Below are positions 34,981 through 42,711 of a stretch of DNA of 64,000 nucleotides, piece by piece (position 1 is the first letter of the stretch; each line of letters starts with the position of its first letter). This stretch comes from Micromonospora ureilytica (GTDB taxonomy: Bacteria > Actinomycetota > Actinomycetes > Mycobacteriales > Micromonosporaceae). A program made the translations under genes and the position numbers. The notes under the pieces are model-generated. The model saw only the letters and a list, made by a program, of their open reading frames with translations. It made no database searches and was not told the origin of the DNA. Location: positions 6,138,001 to 6,202,000 of the forward strand of contig NZ_JADOTX010000001.1 in the NCBI RefSeq assembly GCF_015751765.1, in the 5' to 3' direction.

Positions 34981-35655
34981 TCAGTGGTTGGCCGGGTTGA
35001 GGGCCGAGGTGAGTAGGGGTCGGTGGGCGGCGAAGATGTCGCAGCAGGGCAGGTGGGTGGTGAGCGCGTCGTAGGTGTCGGCGCGGACCCAGGCGGCTTG
35101 TGCCGCGTCGTCGGCGTGGGCGATGGCCGGGAAGGCGTCGGCGGGGTAGGTGCCGAGGTGGGTGCGGGCGAGGACGGTGACCATCCATGCCTCATCGGAG
35201 GCGCGCGGGTCGGGCACGTAGCGCGGAGGCTCGATGGCCCAGGTGGCGTGGGGGATGGTGAGGCCGGTTTCTTCGGCCAGTTCACGGGCGGCAGCGTGGC
35301 CGGGGGTTTCGCCGGTGTCGACGTATCCGCCGGGCAGTGCCCAGCCGTGGCCGTCGGCGCGTTCAATCAGGAGGATCCAGCGGTGGCCGCTGGTGTCGGT
35401 CAGAGAGACGAGGGCGTCGGCGCAGAGCTGTTCGCCCCAGTGGCCGAGTTCGTTGCGGCCGTAGCGGACGGTGGTCTGCTGGCAGGGGTTGACGGGTCGG
35501 CCGTCGATGACGCTGAACGGGATGGCGGCGTGGGCTTGCCGGGTCGTCCAGTCGATGAGGGCAGGGTCCATGGTGGGATCGGCCCAGTCAGCGCCGGCAG
35601 CGATACCGGCCAAGACACTCGGGTGGGTGTAGGTGACAGGAGTCGTCGTGGTCAC
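34981..35655 (-). CDS. AICE NUDIX hydrolase
   Basis: A 224-aa protein with a canonical NUDIX box ([20 protein letters not shown], about residues 115-134, followed by TGL). The N-terminal 80 residues precede the NUDIX fold ([20 protein letters not shown]). NUDIX genes recur in AICEs beside rep/tra, where they are thought to act on a nucleotide signal. The start is GTG 35655, with GGAGG 6 nt upstream and a GTGA overlap with the SprT-like gene. Confidence 0.9.
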   Translation of the reverse strand: MTTTTPVTYTHPSVLAGIAAGADWADPTMDPALIDWTTRQAHAAIPFSVIDGRPVNPCQQTTVRYGRNELGHWGEQLCADALVSLTDTSGHRWILLIERADGHGWALPGGYVDTGETPGHAAARELAEETGLTIPHATWAIEPPRYVPDPRASDEAWMVTVLARTHLGTYPADAFPAIAHADDAAQAAWVRADTYDALTTHLPCCDIFAAHRPLLTSALNPANH

Positions 35656-36779
35656 AGGGAACCTCCAGGGGTGCAGTCGAAGCAGGAGCCGGTTCGGCGG
35701 GGGATGTAGTAGGGCTTGACCTGGCCGCAGTCGGGGCAGGTACGCCGGGCGGTGAGCGCCTTGTCGATGGCCGCCAACTGGGCGGGGGTCGCGGTCCGCT
35801 TCGGGACGGCGAGGTCGAGCCGGTACAGGTAGGCGATGCGCTTGCCGCGACGCCAGAGGATCTGCGCGGCGGGGTCTTGGCCGCCGGGGCGCAGGTCGCG
35901 GGCACGGAGTTGCCGGCGGGTCAGCAGGTCGCCGGGGGCGAACTTGTAGGGGTAGGTCGGCAGGCCGTAGCGCTCGCCGGTCGGGTCGTAGAACACCATC
36001 GGGTCCTCCGAGTCGTCGTCGGCCTGGTCCTGGTCGTGGTCGTCGCCGGCAGGAGCGCTGCCGGTGGCGAAGGTGGGGTGTTCGTAGGCGTCGCGGTCGA
36101 TGTCCTCGGGCAGGAACGCCGCCGCGCACAGGGCGCAGACAATCGGGCCTTCCTCGAAGGCGGCCTTGGAGATGCGCAGCTTGCGGGGGCACTCGCATTC
36201 GCACGAGACGCCGTTGTTGTTGTTCGTGCGGGTCTTGCCTTCCCCGGTCGGTTCGGGGTGGCGGTAGAAGCGCAGCGCCACGGAGAGGCCGGCAATGGAG
36301 GGCCGGTAGCGGGCGCGGGTGAGGTCGGTCAGGGTGCAGGGCGAGTAGCCGAGCTTGTCGTCCTTGGTCGTGGACAGGCCGAGTTCGGCGGCGAGGGTGG
36401 CGAACTTCTTGTTGTGCCAGCGGCCCTGCCGGGAGGTGTCCTGGATGCCTCGCACGTCGGCGAGGGCGTGGGTTGCTTCGTGCAGGAGCGTGGTGAACAC
36501 GGCTTCCGGTTCGCGGGAGAGCCCTTCACCGGAGATGAGGATTTCGGGTAGCTGGGTGTCGCCGGCTTGCCAGCGCAGGGCGGCGAAGTGGCCCCACTTC
36601 ATGCTCTGACTGGGCTTGGTGGGAGAGCCGGAGCCGACCACGAGAACAGCGGCCGGGACTTCGGTGTGCTGGGCGCGGATGGCCGACCAGGCGGCTTCAA
36701 GCGCGCCGACGAGTGCGGCGGTAGAGACGGAGTCTTGACACGTACGTGTCACGTCGGTGATCTGGGCGGCGGTGCTCAT
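35652..36779 (-). CDS. SprT-like zinc metalloprotease domain protein
   Basis: A 375-aa protein with a zincin motif [12 protein letters not shown] (about residues 99-110) inside a SprT-like domain. It has a downstream cysteine cluster ([10 protein letters not shown]...CALCA, about 196-222) and a C-terminal zinc ribbon (CPDCGQVK...CFDC). By family it could process proteins on DNA, in the manner of SprT/Spartan, or be a regulator; the target is not known. The 36735-36752 operator lies inside codons 10-15. It is coupled by 4-bp overlaps on both sides. Confidence 0.85.
   Translation of the reverse strand: MSTAAQITDVTRTCQDSVSTAALVGALEAAWSAIRAQHTEVPAAVLVVGSGSPTKPSQSMKWGHFAALRWQAGDTQLPEILISGEGLSREPEAVFTTLLHEATHALADVRGIQDTSRQGRWHNKKFATLAAELGLSTTKDDKLGYSPCTLTDLTRARYRPSIAGLSVALRFYRHPEPTGEGKTRTNNNNGVSCECECPRKLRISKAAFEEGPIVCALCAAAFLPEDIDRDAYEHPTFATGSAPAGDDHDQDQADDDSEDPMVFYDPTGERYGLPTYPYKFAPGDLLTRRQLRARDLRPGGQDPAAQILWRRGKRIAYLYRLDLAVPKRTATPAQLAAIDKALTARRTCPDCGQVKPYYIPRRTGSCFDCTPGGSL
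36735..36752. promoter_or_regulatory. operator-like palindrome inside the SprT-like gene
   Basis: TTGACACGTACGTGTCAC; the 16-bp core 36736-36751 is identical to the perfect palindrome at 32216-32233. It is within codons, 28 bp after the start, so it could be an internal operator or roadblock. Confidence 0.6.
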
Positions 36780-37198
36780 GCGGCCCTCCGGATGGTGTGT
36801 CGGCGGTAGGCGATGGCGGCGGCGCACAGCGCCTCGATGACGTCGGCCGGGGTGCGGCCGGGCAGGGTTTCCCAGTCGAAGACCGGGGCGTGAAGGCCGG
36901 CGTGGCCCACGGCGATGAGGTAGGTGTTGAACCACTCGACGGCGGCGCTGTAGGCGCGCTGCTCGGCGTCGGTGATGCCGGTCAAGTACCAGCGGGGGCG
37001 GCCGAACACGGCGGCCCGGATCGCGCCGAGGACCGACGCCGGGTAGGTGCCGGTGCGGTGACAGGCGCACTTCGCCGGGCAGGCGTCGTGGGCGTCGTAG
37101 AGGCCGGTCGGGGTCCAGCCGTAGCGGCCCAGGTAGAGGGCGGCACGGTCGAGGACGGCGTGAACGTTGCCGGTCGGCAACGCGGAGACGCTGCTCAT
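36776..37198 (-). CDS. DUF6197-like AICE hypothetical protein
   Basis: A 140-aa protein (LDRAALYLGRYGWTPTGLYD... VLGAIRAAVFG... DVIEALCAAAIAYRR) of the cytoplasmic alpha-helical DUF6197 type. Its neighbour at 37195-37731 has the same pattern (CAARYLELRGWTQGDPYE), so they are probably paralogues. Function is unknown. It overlaps both neighbours by ATGA. Confidence 0.7.
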   Translation of the reverse strand: MSSVSALPTGNVHAVLDRAALYLGRYGWTPTGLYDAHDACPAKCACHRTGTYPASVLGAIRAAVFGRPRWYLTGITDAEQRAYSAAVEWFNTYLIAVGHAGLHAPVFDWETLPGRTPADVIEALCAAAIAYRRHTIRRAA

Positions 37199-37731
37199 CG
37201 GGCAGCCCGCCAGACGAGGAACCCGGCGCGGGTCGGCAGCCGTTCCTGGCTGTACTCGTGCTCCGCGTAGGTTTCGAGGTCGTCTTCGGTGGCGTGGGTC
37301 CAGTCGTAGTCCTCGGCGCAGGCGCGCAGGATGTCCAGGACATCGGGCAGGGTTTGGGAGGCGTCGTCGTTCCAGTCCGACACGACCTCGCTGCTGGAGT
37401 ACCAGGAGCCGCTGGTGGCGTCGAAGTCGGGCACGCGCCCGTCTTGCCAGAGGAAGTCAGCCAGGCAGCGGACTGTGGCGTCTCGCAGGGTCGCAGAGGC
37501 GTCGTCGCCGTCCTGCTGGTCTTCGATGCTGGCGAGGTGGCCGTAGACGGCCATGGTGATGGCACCGAGGGTGCAGGCCGGCGGAAACGAGTCGTGCTCG
37601 CCCAGCTCGTAGGGGTCGCCCTGGGTCCAGCCTCGAAGTTCGAGGTAGCGGGCGGCGCAGCGCAGGGTGTCGGCCGGGGTCAGGTCGGCCAGCGCGGCGG
37701 GGGTGGTGGGCTGTTTTTGGGTAGGGTTCAT
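37195..37731 (-). CDS. DUF6197-like AICE hypothetical protein
   Basis: A 178-aa acidic protein (ADTLRCAARYLELRGWTQGD... ACTLGAITMAVYG). It resembles the next gene at its N-terminus and is longer, with a Asp/Trp-rich insert. ATG 37731 is chosen because AAAGGA lies 10 nt upstream; a GTG three codons earlier sits directly on that sequence and is too close. Function unknown. Confidence 0.7.
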   Translation of the reverse strand: MNPTQKQPTTPAALADLTPADTLRCAARYLELRGWTQGDPYELGEHDSFPPACTLGAITMAVYGHLASIEDQQDGDDASATLRDATVRCLADFLWQDGRVPDFDATSGSWYSSSEVVSDWNDDASQTLPDVLDILRACAEDYDWTHATEDDLETYAEHEYSQERLPTRAGFLVWRAAR

Positions 37732-37815
37732 GGCGGCCACGTCCTTTCGTGGGCGGTGGTTGGGCCGGCGGTCCGGGTTCGCTTTCCAGGGCTTGGTCCG
37801 GGCCGTCGGTCGCTT

Positions 37816-38001
37816 CTATCGGTGGTGCAGGTGGAGCCGGAGGATCACCCGTTGCCTGCCGTCGCTGGCAAGGGCGGGTGCGGAGCGGAAGACCAGGGCG
37901 CCCGCGTGTCGGGCGATGGCGGTCAGGGCGGCGATGTCTTCGCCGGTCCCGATGAGCACGAGGTCCAGGACGCGGGTCGGGGTGGCGGTCGTGGTGCTCA
38001 T
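37816..38001 (-). CDS. small AICE hypothetical protein
   Basis: A 61-aa protein (VLDLVLIGTGEDIAALTAIA... RVILRLHLHHR) with a ferredoxin-like alpha/beta pattern. Similar short genes follow the tra gene in related elements. It starts ATGA overlapping the tra stop, so it is translationally coupled to it. Function unknown. Confidence 0.7.
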   Translation of the reverse strand: MSTTTATPTRVLDLVLIGTGEDIAALTAIARHAGALVFRSAPALASDGRQRVILRLHLHHR

Positions 38002-38876
38002 GCCGCTGTCCGCAGGTCAGCGGGGGCGACGAGGCCGGAGCGGCGGCGGGTCCAGGTGGCGTAGTCGGCGACGCGGATGATGTCGGCGTCGGTCATGTAG
38101 GCGGCTTTCACGCGGTTGGGGATGCCGCCTTCGGCGATGAGGTAGCCCTCGCCCTGGTTGTTCGGGTCGATGCTGTTGGAGGAGAAGCCGCGGGCGTACC
38201 AGCCGTGTCCGAGCACGATGTCGGAGGACACGTCGTTGGTGCAGCGGCCGGCGAAGCGCCACGCGAACAGGTCCCGCAGTGACGGCGGGATGATGTCTGA
38301 GGACGGGCGTTGAGTCGCGGCGGCGACGATGATGCCGACGGCGCGGCCCCGGGCGACGATGTCGCGCAGCAGCGCGGCGAACAGGTCCTGGTCTTTCTTG
38401 TCTCCGGCGGTGGCGGAGAAGTACGCGATCTCGTCGCAGGCCACGAGGATCTGACCGAACAGGTCGTTCGGGCCGATCTTCCGGCGGCGGTGCGACAGCA
38501 GGAACGCATACCGGTTGTCCATCACCGTCTGGACGCGGCGCAGGGTGCGGATGGCGTGGTCGATGTCGGGGCCGACGAACACGTCGGCGGCGTCCTTCCA
38601 CAAACCCAGCTCGACCTGCTTGCCATCCAGCAGGCACAGCCGAACGTCCGGGCACAGGGCCGCGTGCCCGACGATGGTGTTCAACAGGCTGGACTTGCCC
38701 GCGCCGGGTTCACCGCCGATGAGGATGTTGCGGTAGATCATCGGCAGGTAGGCCGGGTGGCCGAACTCGTCAATGCCGAGGAAGACCGGGTCGAAGATGG
38801 ACAGGCCCGCGCCGACCGGCACCGTCTGCGGCGCGTCTGGCTGCGGGGGCAGTTCGATGGTGTCCGTGAGATCCAT
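37998..38876 (-). CDS. traSA: TraSA-like FtsK/SpoIIIE DNA translocase
   Basis: A 292-aa ATPase; pSAM2 TraSA is of the same size. Walker A is ILIGGEPGAGKSSLLN (about residues 48-63) and Walker B ILVACDEIAYFS (about 149), with the FtsK ring segment GRAVGIIVAAATQRPSSDII. It should pump double-stranded element DNA to the recipient. It has no membrane helices, which reside in the separate gene upstream. ATG 38876 follows GGGAG by 7 nt; the 38897-38914 palindrome lies 20 bp further upstream. Confidence 0.92.
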   Translation of the reverse strand: MDLTDTIELPPQPDAPQTVPVGAGLSIFDPVFLGIDEFGHPAYLPMIYRNILIGGEPGAGKSSLLNTIVGHAALCPDVRLCLLDGKQVELGLWKDAADVFVGPDIDHAIRTLRRVQTVMDNRYAFLLSHRRRKIGPNDLFGQILVACDEIAYFSATAGDKKDQDLFAALLRDIVARGRAVGIIVAAATQRPSSDIIPPSLRDLFAWRFAGRCTNDVSSDIVLGHGWYARGFSSNSIDPNNQGEGYLIAEGGIPNRVKAAYMTDADIIRVADYATWTRRRSGLVAPADLRTAA

Positions 38877-38896
38877 GGCAGGGCTCCCGGGGTCGG

Positions 38897-38914
38897 TTGA
38901 CACCTACGTGTCAA
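38897..38914. promoter_or_regulatory. operator-like palindrome in the tra leader
   Basis: TTGACACCTACGTGTCAA, an 18-bp palindrome with a single central mismatch and otherwise identical to 32216-32233. It lies between the membrane gene stop and traSA. Confidence 0.7.
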
Positions 38915-38985
38915 AGCGGGTGGGGGAGGGAAGGGGCGCGGACTCTCGACCCGTCAGGGGTGCTTGATCCGCGCCGTCCCGGTGC

Positions 38986-39915
38986 TTAGGCGTAGTCGGA
39001 GGGGTCGAACCCGTTCGGGCTCGTCGTGGTAGTGGGGTTGCGCGGCTTGCGCTGGCGGGGCGCATCGAGTGATGCGGGGACCGGCTGATCAGGTACGTCG
39101 GGCAGGTCCAGGCCGACGGGCGGCATGCCCGGTGAGGTGGGGGCGTTGGCCGGGATGTCCGTGGGGACGTAGTCCGGCAGCGGCGACACGACCGTGTGCG
39201 CCAGAGGTTCGCGGCGGGTGATGTCGATGCGGATCAGTGCGGCGTACTTGCGGCCGGCGCGCATGACGCGGACCTCGTTGGCCCAGCACGCCACGGCAAG
39301 CTTCTGCATCTGGCCGTCCTGCTCCAGATCCCGCAGGGACAGACCGGGTCGCAGCCACACCCAGACCCGTTCACCGGCTGGAGTCGGCTTGGCGAGCAGG
39401 ATCAGCGGCAGTGAGCCGTGCCGGTTGGTGGCGATGAACGCCGCGAAGCACAACCGCAGCCGGTGCCGCACGATCAGGCACCAGGCCCAAGCCATGACCC
39501 GACGGCGCACAGGTGCGATCGCGGCGGGGACGCCGACGACCAGGGCGACGATGAGCAGCGAGCCCCACAGCGGGGTCGACTGCATCAGCGTGGTCCAGCC
39601 GTAGACGACGGCCAGTCCGAGCAGGATCTCCGGCAGCCAGTGCCAGAACACGCGGAGCACGGGCCACGCCACGATCAGCGCGAACAGCACCGCGCCGAGC
39701 ACCGCGCCGAGGACGACGCCGAGAAGACCACCCAGGATCGGGTGCATGTACTCCGAGGCCACCGTGGCGGCCAGAAGGCCGACCACACCGAGGGTGACCC
39801 AGAACGCGATGGTGGCCCGACGACGGTACGAGCGGGCAACCGGCGCTTCGATGACAGTGACTTGACCCCCACGGTTCGACCAGCCGAACGGGGACCTCTG
39901 GCTAGACTTGGACAC
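38986..39915 (-). CDS. AICE transfer-associated membrane protein
   Basis: A 309-aa protein with about four membrane helices (residues about 33-55, 58-84, 88-110, 115-135). A cytosolic domain follows with PLILLAKPTPAGERVWVWLR and DLEQDGQMQKLAVACWANEV. This arrangement equals the N-terminal half of full-length FtsK-type AICE transfer proteins, so here the translocase is split in two genes. The tail is Pro-rich. GTG 39915 follows GGGAGGA. It probably anchors TraSA. Confidence 0.85.
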   Translation of the reverse strand: MSKSSQRSPFGWSNRGGQVTVIEAPVARSYRRRATIAFWVTLGVVGLLAATVASEYMHPILGGLLGVVLGAVLGAVLFALIVAWPVLRVFWHWLPEILLGLAVVYGWTTLMQSTPLWGSLLIVALVVGVPAAIAPVRRRVMAWAWCLIVRHRLRLCFAAFIATNRHGSLPLILLAKPTPAGERVWVWLRPGLSLRDLEQDGQMQKLAVACWANEVRVMRAGRKYAALIRIDITRREPLAHTVVSPLPDYVPTDIPANAPTSPGMPPVGLDLPDVPDQPVPASLDAPRQRKPRNPTTTTSPNGFDPSDYA

Positions 39916-40036
39916 GACAAGTCCTCCCTACCTAGGGACCTTGTTGGACAGGACGCGGGGTCGCAGACGACGCCAATCAACGGCGACCCCGTGTCCACCT
40001 CTTCGCTTCTGTGGAGCCGAACAGGAACACCCGCCG

Positions 40037-40369
40037 CTAGACGGTGGCGGTGTCCATCGCGGTCAGCGCCGAAGCCCGAAACGCGACACCCGAGCGGACC
40101 TTGCCGTCGCGGTCGTTGACCCAGGGCAGCGCCTCCAGGTTCACCGGCACGACCGGCTGACGAACCGTGACCGCCGGCATCACCGGGCTGACCACCGTCA
40201 CGTTGATGACCTCAGCGCTACCGTCCGCGAGGGCGTAGAGCTGCACCGCCCACATCGGGGCCTTCGTCTCCCGGTCAAACTTCTGCTGACCCGACTGGTC
40301 CAGCTTCGGAACCGGGTTCACCGCGACCTCGTACGACACCCGCGAGGTGTCCAGCAGCAGACGTCCCAT
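40037..40369 (-). CDS. AICE hypothetical protein
   Basis: A 110-aa soluble beta-rich protein (MGRLLLDTSRVSYEVAVNPV... AVQLYALADGSAEVINVTVV). Related small genes occur just upstream of the tra genes in other pSAM2-like elements; function unknown. ATG 40369 has GGGAG 6 nt upstream. It is the first gene of the tra operon, downstream of the GTAC-repeat promoter at 40431-40471. Confidence 0.75.
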   Translation of the reverse strand: MGRLLLDTSRVSYEVAVNPVPKLDQSGQQKFDRETKAPMWAVQLYALADGSAEVINVTVVSPVMPAVTVRQPVVPVNLEALPWVNDRDGKVRSGVAFRASALTAMDTATV

Positions 40370-40430
40370 GACTGACTCCCTTCAACTAGGGCTCGCTCAC
40401 CTTGAGCGATTGCCCGTGTTCGATGGAGTC

Positions 40431-40471
40431 AGCGTAGCCCGTACAAAAGTACGTGTCTAGTACTTGAGTAC
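40431..40471 (-). promoter_or_regulatory. tra promoter with GTAC-repeat operator
   Basis: Reading the minus strand, -35 TAGACA (40454-40459) and -10 TACGCT (40431-40436) have a 17-bp spacer. Around the -35 are two copies of GTAC-N4-GTAC (40441-40452 and 40460-40471), 7 bp apart, an arrangement suited to a repressor tetramer. The start of the first tra gene is about 60 bp downstream. The XRE regulator next door is a candidate binder. Confidence 0.65.
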
Positions 40472-40499
40472 GGGTCATCGATCAAACCCTCGATACGAA

Positions 40500-40528
40500 G
40501 AAGGGCGCCCCGCTGTGGGACGCCCTTC
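40500..40528. terminator. terminator hairpin of the XRE gene
   Basis: An 8-bp stem GAAGGGCG/CGCCCTTC (40500-40507 with 40521-40528) and 13-nt loop, 28 bp after the XRE regulator stop on the minus strand. Confidence 0.7.
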
Positions 40529-40555
40529 GGTGCAGCTCGGAACATGTGACGGTAG

Positions 40556-41752
40556 CTAGGCCACTCCTACGCGGCGAGCCAAGGCTGCCAGTCGGTCGGA
40601 GGGGACGGGTTCCATCCGTACAAGGTCGGAAACCATCGTCTCGACCACCGGGTGTCCCTTGACCTGCTCCGGGGTTAGCGCTTCGGCCTGCTCAAGCGCA
40701 TCGACCGCCTCAGAGACCCTGCGACGCTGAGTCCATGCGCGTGCCACGTACATGAGGAGCCGAGCCTGCCGCTCAGGCGATAGGCCGGACGAGTCGATCC
40801 GCTCCGCCGTCCGGAGCGCAGAACCGGCGTCGCCGAGTTCGACTGCCACCGCGACCTCGTGTAGCTGGACATTCGTGGGGCCAAACTCGGTCTCGTAATC
40901 GTTGCGGTCGCCCCCCAGGAGCTGAGCTGCCTCTCGCGCTACTCCGAGATACTCGTGAGCCCTCTGGTCATCTCCCATCCGCGCAGAGGCCACAGCCAGT
41001 TGCAGATTCAGCGCGCCGAACAGAGACGCAGCCGCGGGCTTGTCCGCCGATACCTCGGACTCAAGCGCTGCCGCAGACGACGATGCAGCACTTATGACCT
41101 GCTCGAATTGCCGCCCGCCCTGAAACACCAGCGCAAGGCGGAAGGTTCCAGCGGCGACCAACAACGGGTCTCCGACCTGCTCCGCAACGAGCAACGCCCG
41201 ATCGATTGCGACCCAGGCCGCCTCGTGCTGACCGAGCTTCGACAGTGCGGCTGAGAGGGCGTGATATACCGACGCTAGCTCGCTGAGGTACGTCTTTCGC
41301 GCCTCGCCTTTGGCGGATCGTGTTGCTCTCTCCAGATCCGGCAGTAGGCCCCGCAGCAACTCGGCCAAGTCCTCGTAGCGGGCGGCATGGGCATATGTCC
41401 AGCACAGATCGGCTCGCTCGGCTGTCTGCGGCAGGGGAAGCTCTCGGTCCTTGCCCAGGATCGCGGCCATGAGGTAGCTGGTACTTAGCACCGAGCGTAG
41501 GGCGGCGGCCGCCGAGGGAACCTCAGCGCTCTCCGGATCCGCAGTGCCCGGGGCTAGTTCGGCCATCGGGATCCCGAGCGCACCCGCAATCCGCTCCAAG
41601 ATGGAAACCCGGTCAATCGAACGCACCCCGCGCTCGACCTGGGAAAGCCAAGCCTCAGACCGGCCGATCATCTCGGCAAACTCACGCTGAGAAAGTCCGC
41701 GCTTCTGCCGCCGCGTAGCAATAAGTCGACCTTGCTCGTTGCTGTCAGGCAT
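40556..41752 (-). CDS. XRE-family regulator with TPR-like region
   Basis: A 398-aa transcription regulator. The N-terminal Cro/C1 HTH (ATRRQKRGLSQREFAEMIGR, then SEAWLSQVERGVRSI, residues 12-48) is followed by about 330 residues of helical repeat resembling TPR (SELASVYHALSAALSKLGQH, LLVAAGTFRLALVFQGG). This layout is typical of peptide- or ligand-responsive regulators. It overlaps the upstream monooxygenase-fold gene by 8 bp and is probably co-transcribed. It is the only clear DNA-binding regulator in the element besides Xis, so it may control the operators described here. No GntR-type KorSA is present. Confidence 0.9.
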   Translation of the reverse strand: MPDSNEQGRLIATRRQKRGLSQREFAEMIGRSEAWLSQVERGVRSIDRVSILERIAGALGIPMAELAPGTADPESAEVPSAAAALRSVLSTSYLMAAILGKDRELPLPQTAERADLCWTYAHAARYEDLAELLRGLLPDLERATRSAKGEARKTYLSELASVYHALSAALSKLGQHEAAWVAIDRALLVAEQVGDPLLVAAGTFRLALVFQGGRQFEQVISAASSSAAALESEVSADKPAAASLFGALNLQLAVASARMGDDQRAHEYLGVAREAAQLLGGDRNDYETEFGPTNVQLHEVAVAVELGDAGSALRTAERIDSSGLSPERQARLLMYVARAWTQRRRVSEAVDALEQAEALTPEQVKGHPVVETMVSDLVRMEPVPSDRLAALARRVGVA

Positions 41753-42062
41753 TCAGTGAACCGAGGCCCTTGCTAGGTCCGACCGCTAGAAACTCAACCC
41801 GCGCGTCCTGCGTGTACGGTTCACGCTCCTTGTGGAAACGGATCACGTGAGGTTGCACTTCGTGCGCCTCGAATGCCTCTCGGTCTGCGTAGCACTCGTA
41901 GAAAACTCTGGCGAGCGGTTCTCCCTCGACAGAGTGCGTGGCGTAGATCAGCGTCCCCGGTTCGTGGGCACGGATCTCAATCCCTGTCTCTGCGACAAGG
42001 TCGTCAAACGCTTTCGCGCTCTCGTCGTCTTTCAGATCGAAGCGCACCACTAATGCGAACAT
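41745..42062 (-). CDS. antibiotic-biosynthesis-monooxygenase-fold protein
   Basis: A 105-aa ABM/YgiN-like protein (FALVVRFDLKDDESAKAFDD, EPGTLIYATHSVEGEPLARV, FYECYADREAFEAHEVQPHV). This ferredoxin-like dimeric fold oxidises quinols or degrades heme-like or aromatic substrates; the substrate is unknown. I start at ATG 42062; the TTG one codon earlier is unnecessary. A candidate -10 TAGAAT lies about 78 bp upstream. The stop overlaps the XRE start, so enzyme and regulator are one unit. Confidence 0.85.
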   Translation of the reverse strand: MFALVVRFDLKDDESAKAFDDLVAETGIEIRAHEPGTLIYATHSVEGEPLARVFYECYADREAFEAHEVQPHVIRFHKEREPYTQDARVEFLAVGPSKGLGSLNA

Positions 42063-42388
42063 CAAGCCACCCTTCTTGTTCCACCGAGAGTCACGGCTTG
42101 CCTACGCAACTCCGGCCGTACTCTTGTTCGGCCACCCGTATTCTATTACGGATCACCTCGGCGGGGGTAGTCGGCGAACGGGTTGGCTCGCGCAAGAGGA
42201 AGGTCCGATAGCGATGAACCAGCGGCTCTCGCCCCCGGGGGGTCTCGCCCGTGGCGGTACGACGTCCGCAAAGATCGGGCGGGTGGCGGATCTGGTCGGT
42301 CGACGTGCCGCCGTGGCCTGGTGTGCACGTCCGGGCGGATGTCCGCCAGCAACAGCGAGGATGATTCGCACGTCTGTACGATCGCCCT
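42063..42388. other. divergent intergenic region in AICE cargo
   Basis: A 326-bp control region between the monooxygenase gene and the small gene at 42389. It is locally AT-richer around 42124-42150 and carries minus-strand -10 TAGAAT (complement at 42140-42145). A plus-strand frame from ATG 42214 has an AGGAAGG upstream but no recognisable protein, and I did not call it. Confidence 0.45.
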
Positions 42389-42640
42389 GTGGTGCGGGAG
42401 CTAACGGGACGCTGGTGGAACGGGGTGTGGGGTCGACTCGCACGGCGTGACGTGTGGCTCGCCCGTGAAGTCCGATGGCACCCAATCGCCCGCGCTGGTG
42501 ATTCGGAGACAGGCAAGGTGCTCCGGTGGGAGTTCGACACAGAGGACGAGGCCCAGCAGATGGTGCAGCGTCTCGTCCAGGCCGACGGCGGCAAGTGGCG
42601 GAAGCAAAGCGCGGAGGCGGCTACGCAGCCGCCCACTTAA
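42389..42640 (+). CDS. small conserved hypothetical protein
   Basis: An 83-aa basic Trp-rich protein (VRELTGRWWNGVWGRLARRD...LRWEFDTEDEAQQMVQRLVQ) of a type I recall in other actinomycetes without a known function. It looks leaderless: -10-like TACGAT at 42377-42382 ends 6 nt before the first GTG, and a second GTG follows immediately. It stands alone. Confidence 0.7.
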   Translation: MVRELTGRWWNGVWGRLARRDVWLAREVRWHPIARAGDSETGKVLRWEFDTEDEAQQMVQRLVQADGGKWRKQSAEAATQPPT

Positions 42641-42711
42641 GAATCAGGCGAATTCCAGTCGTCTGCCGCTCGCACGGGAAGCCGGGCAAGCGTGTTCAAC
42701 CGAGGCGGCGG

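Noticed and set aside
42214..42450. 79-aa frame with AGGAAGG upstream
   Set aside because: Composition is not protein-like and it overlaps the better-supported gene at 42389-42640.
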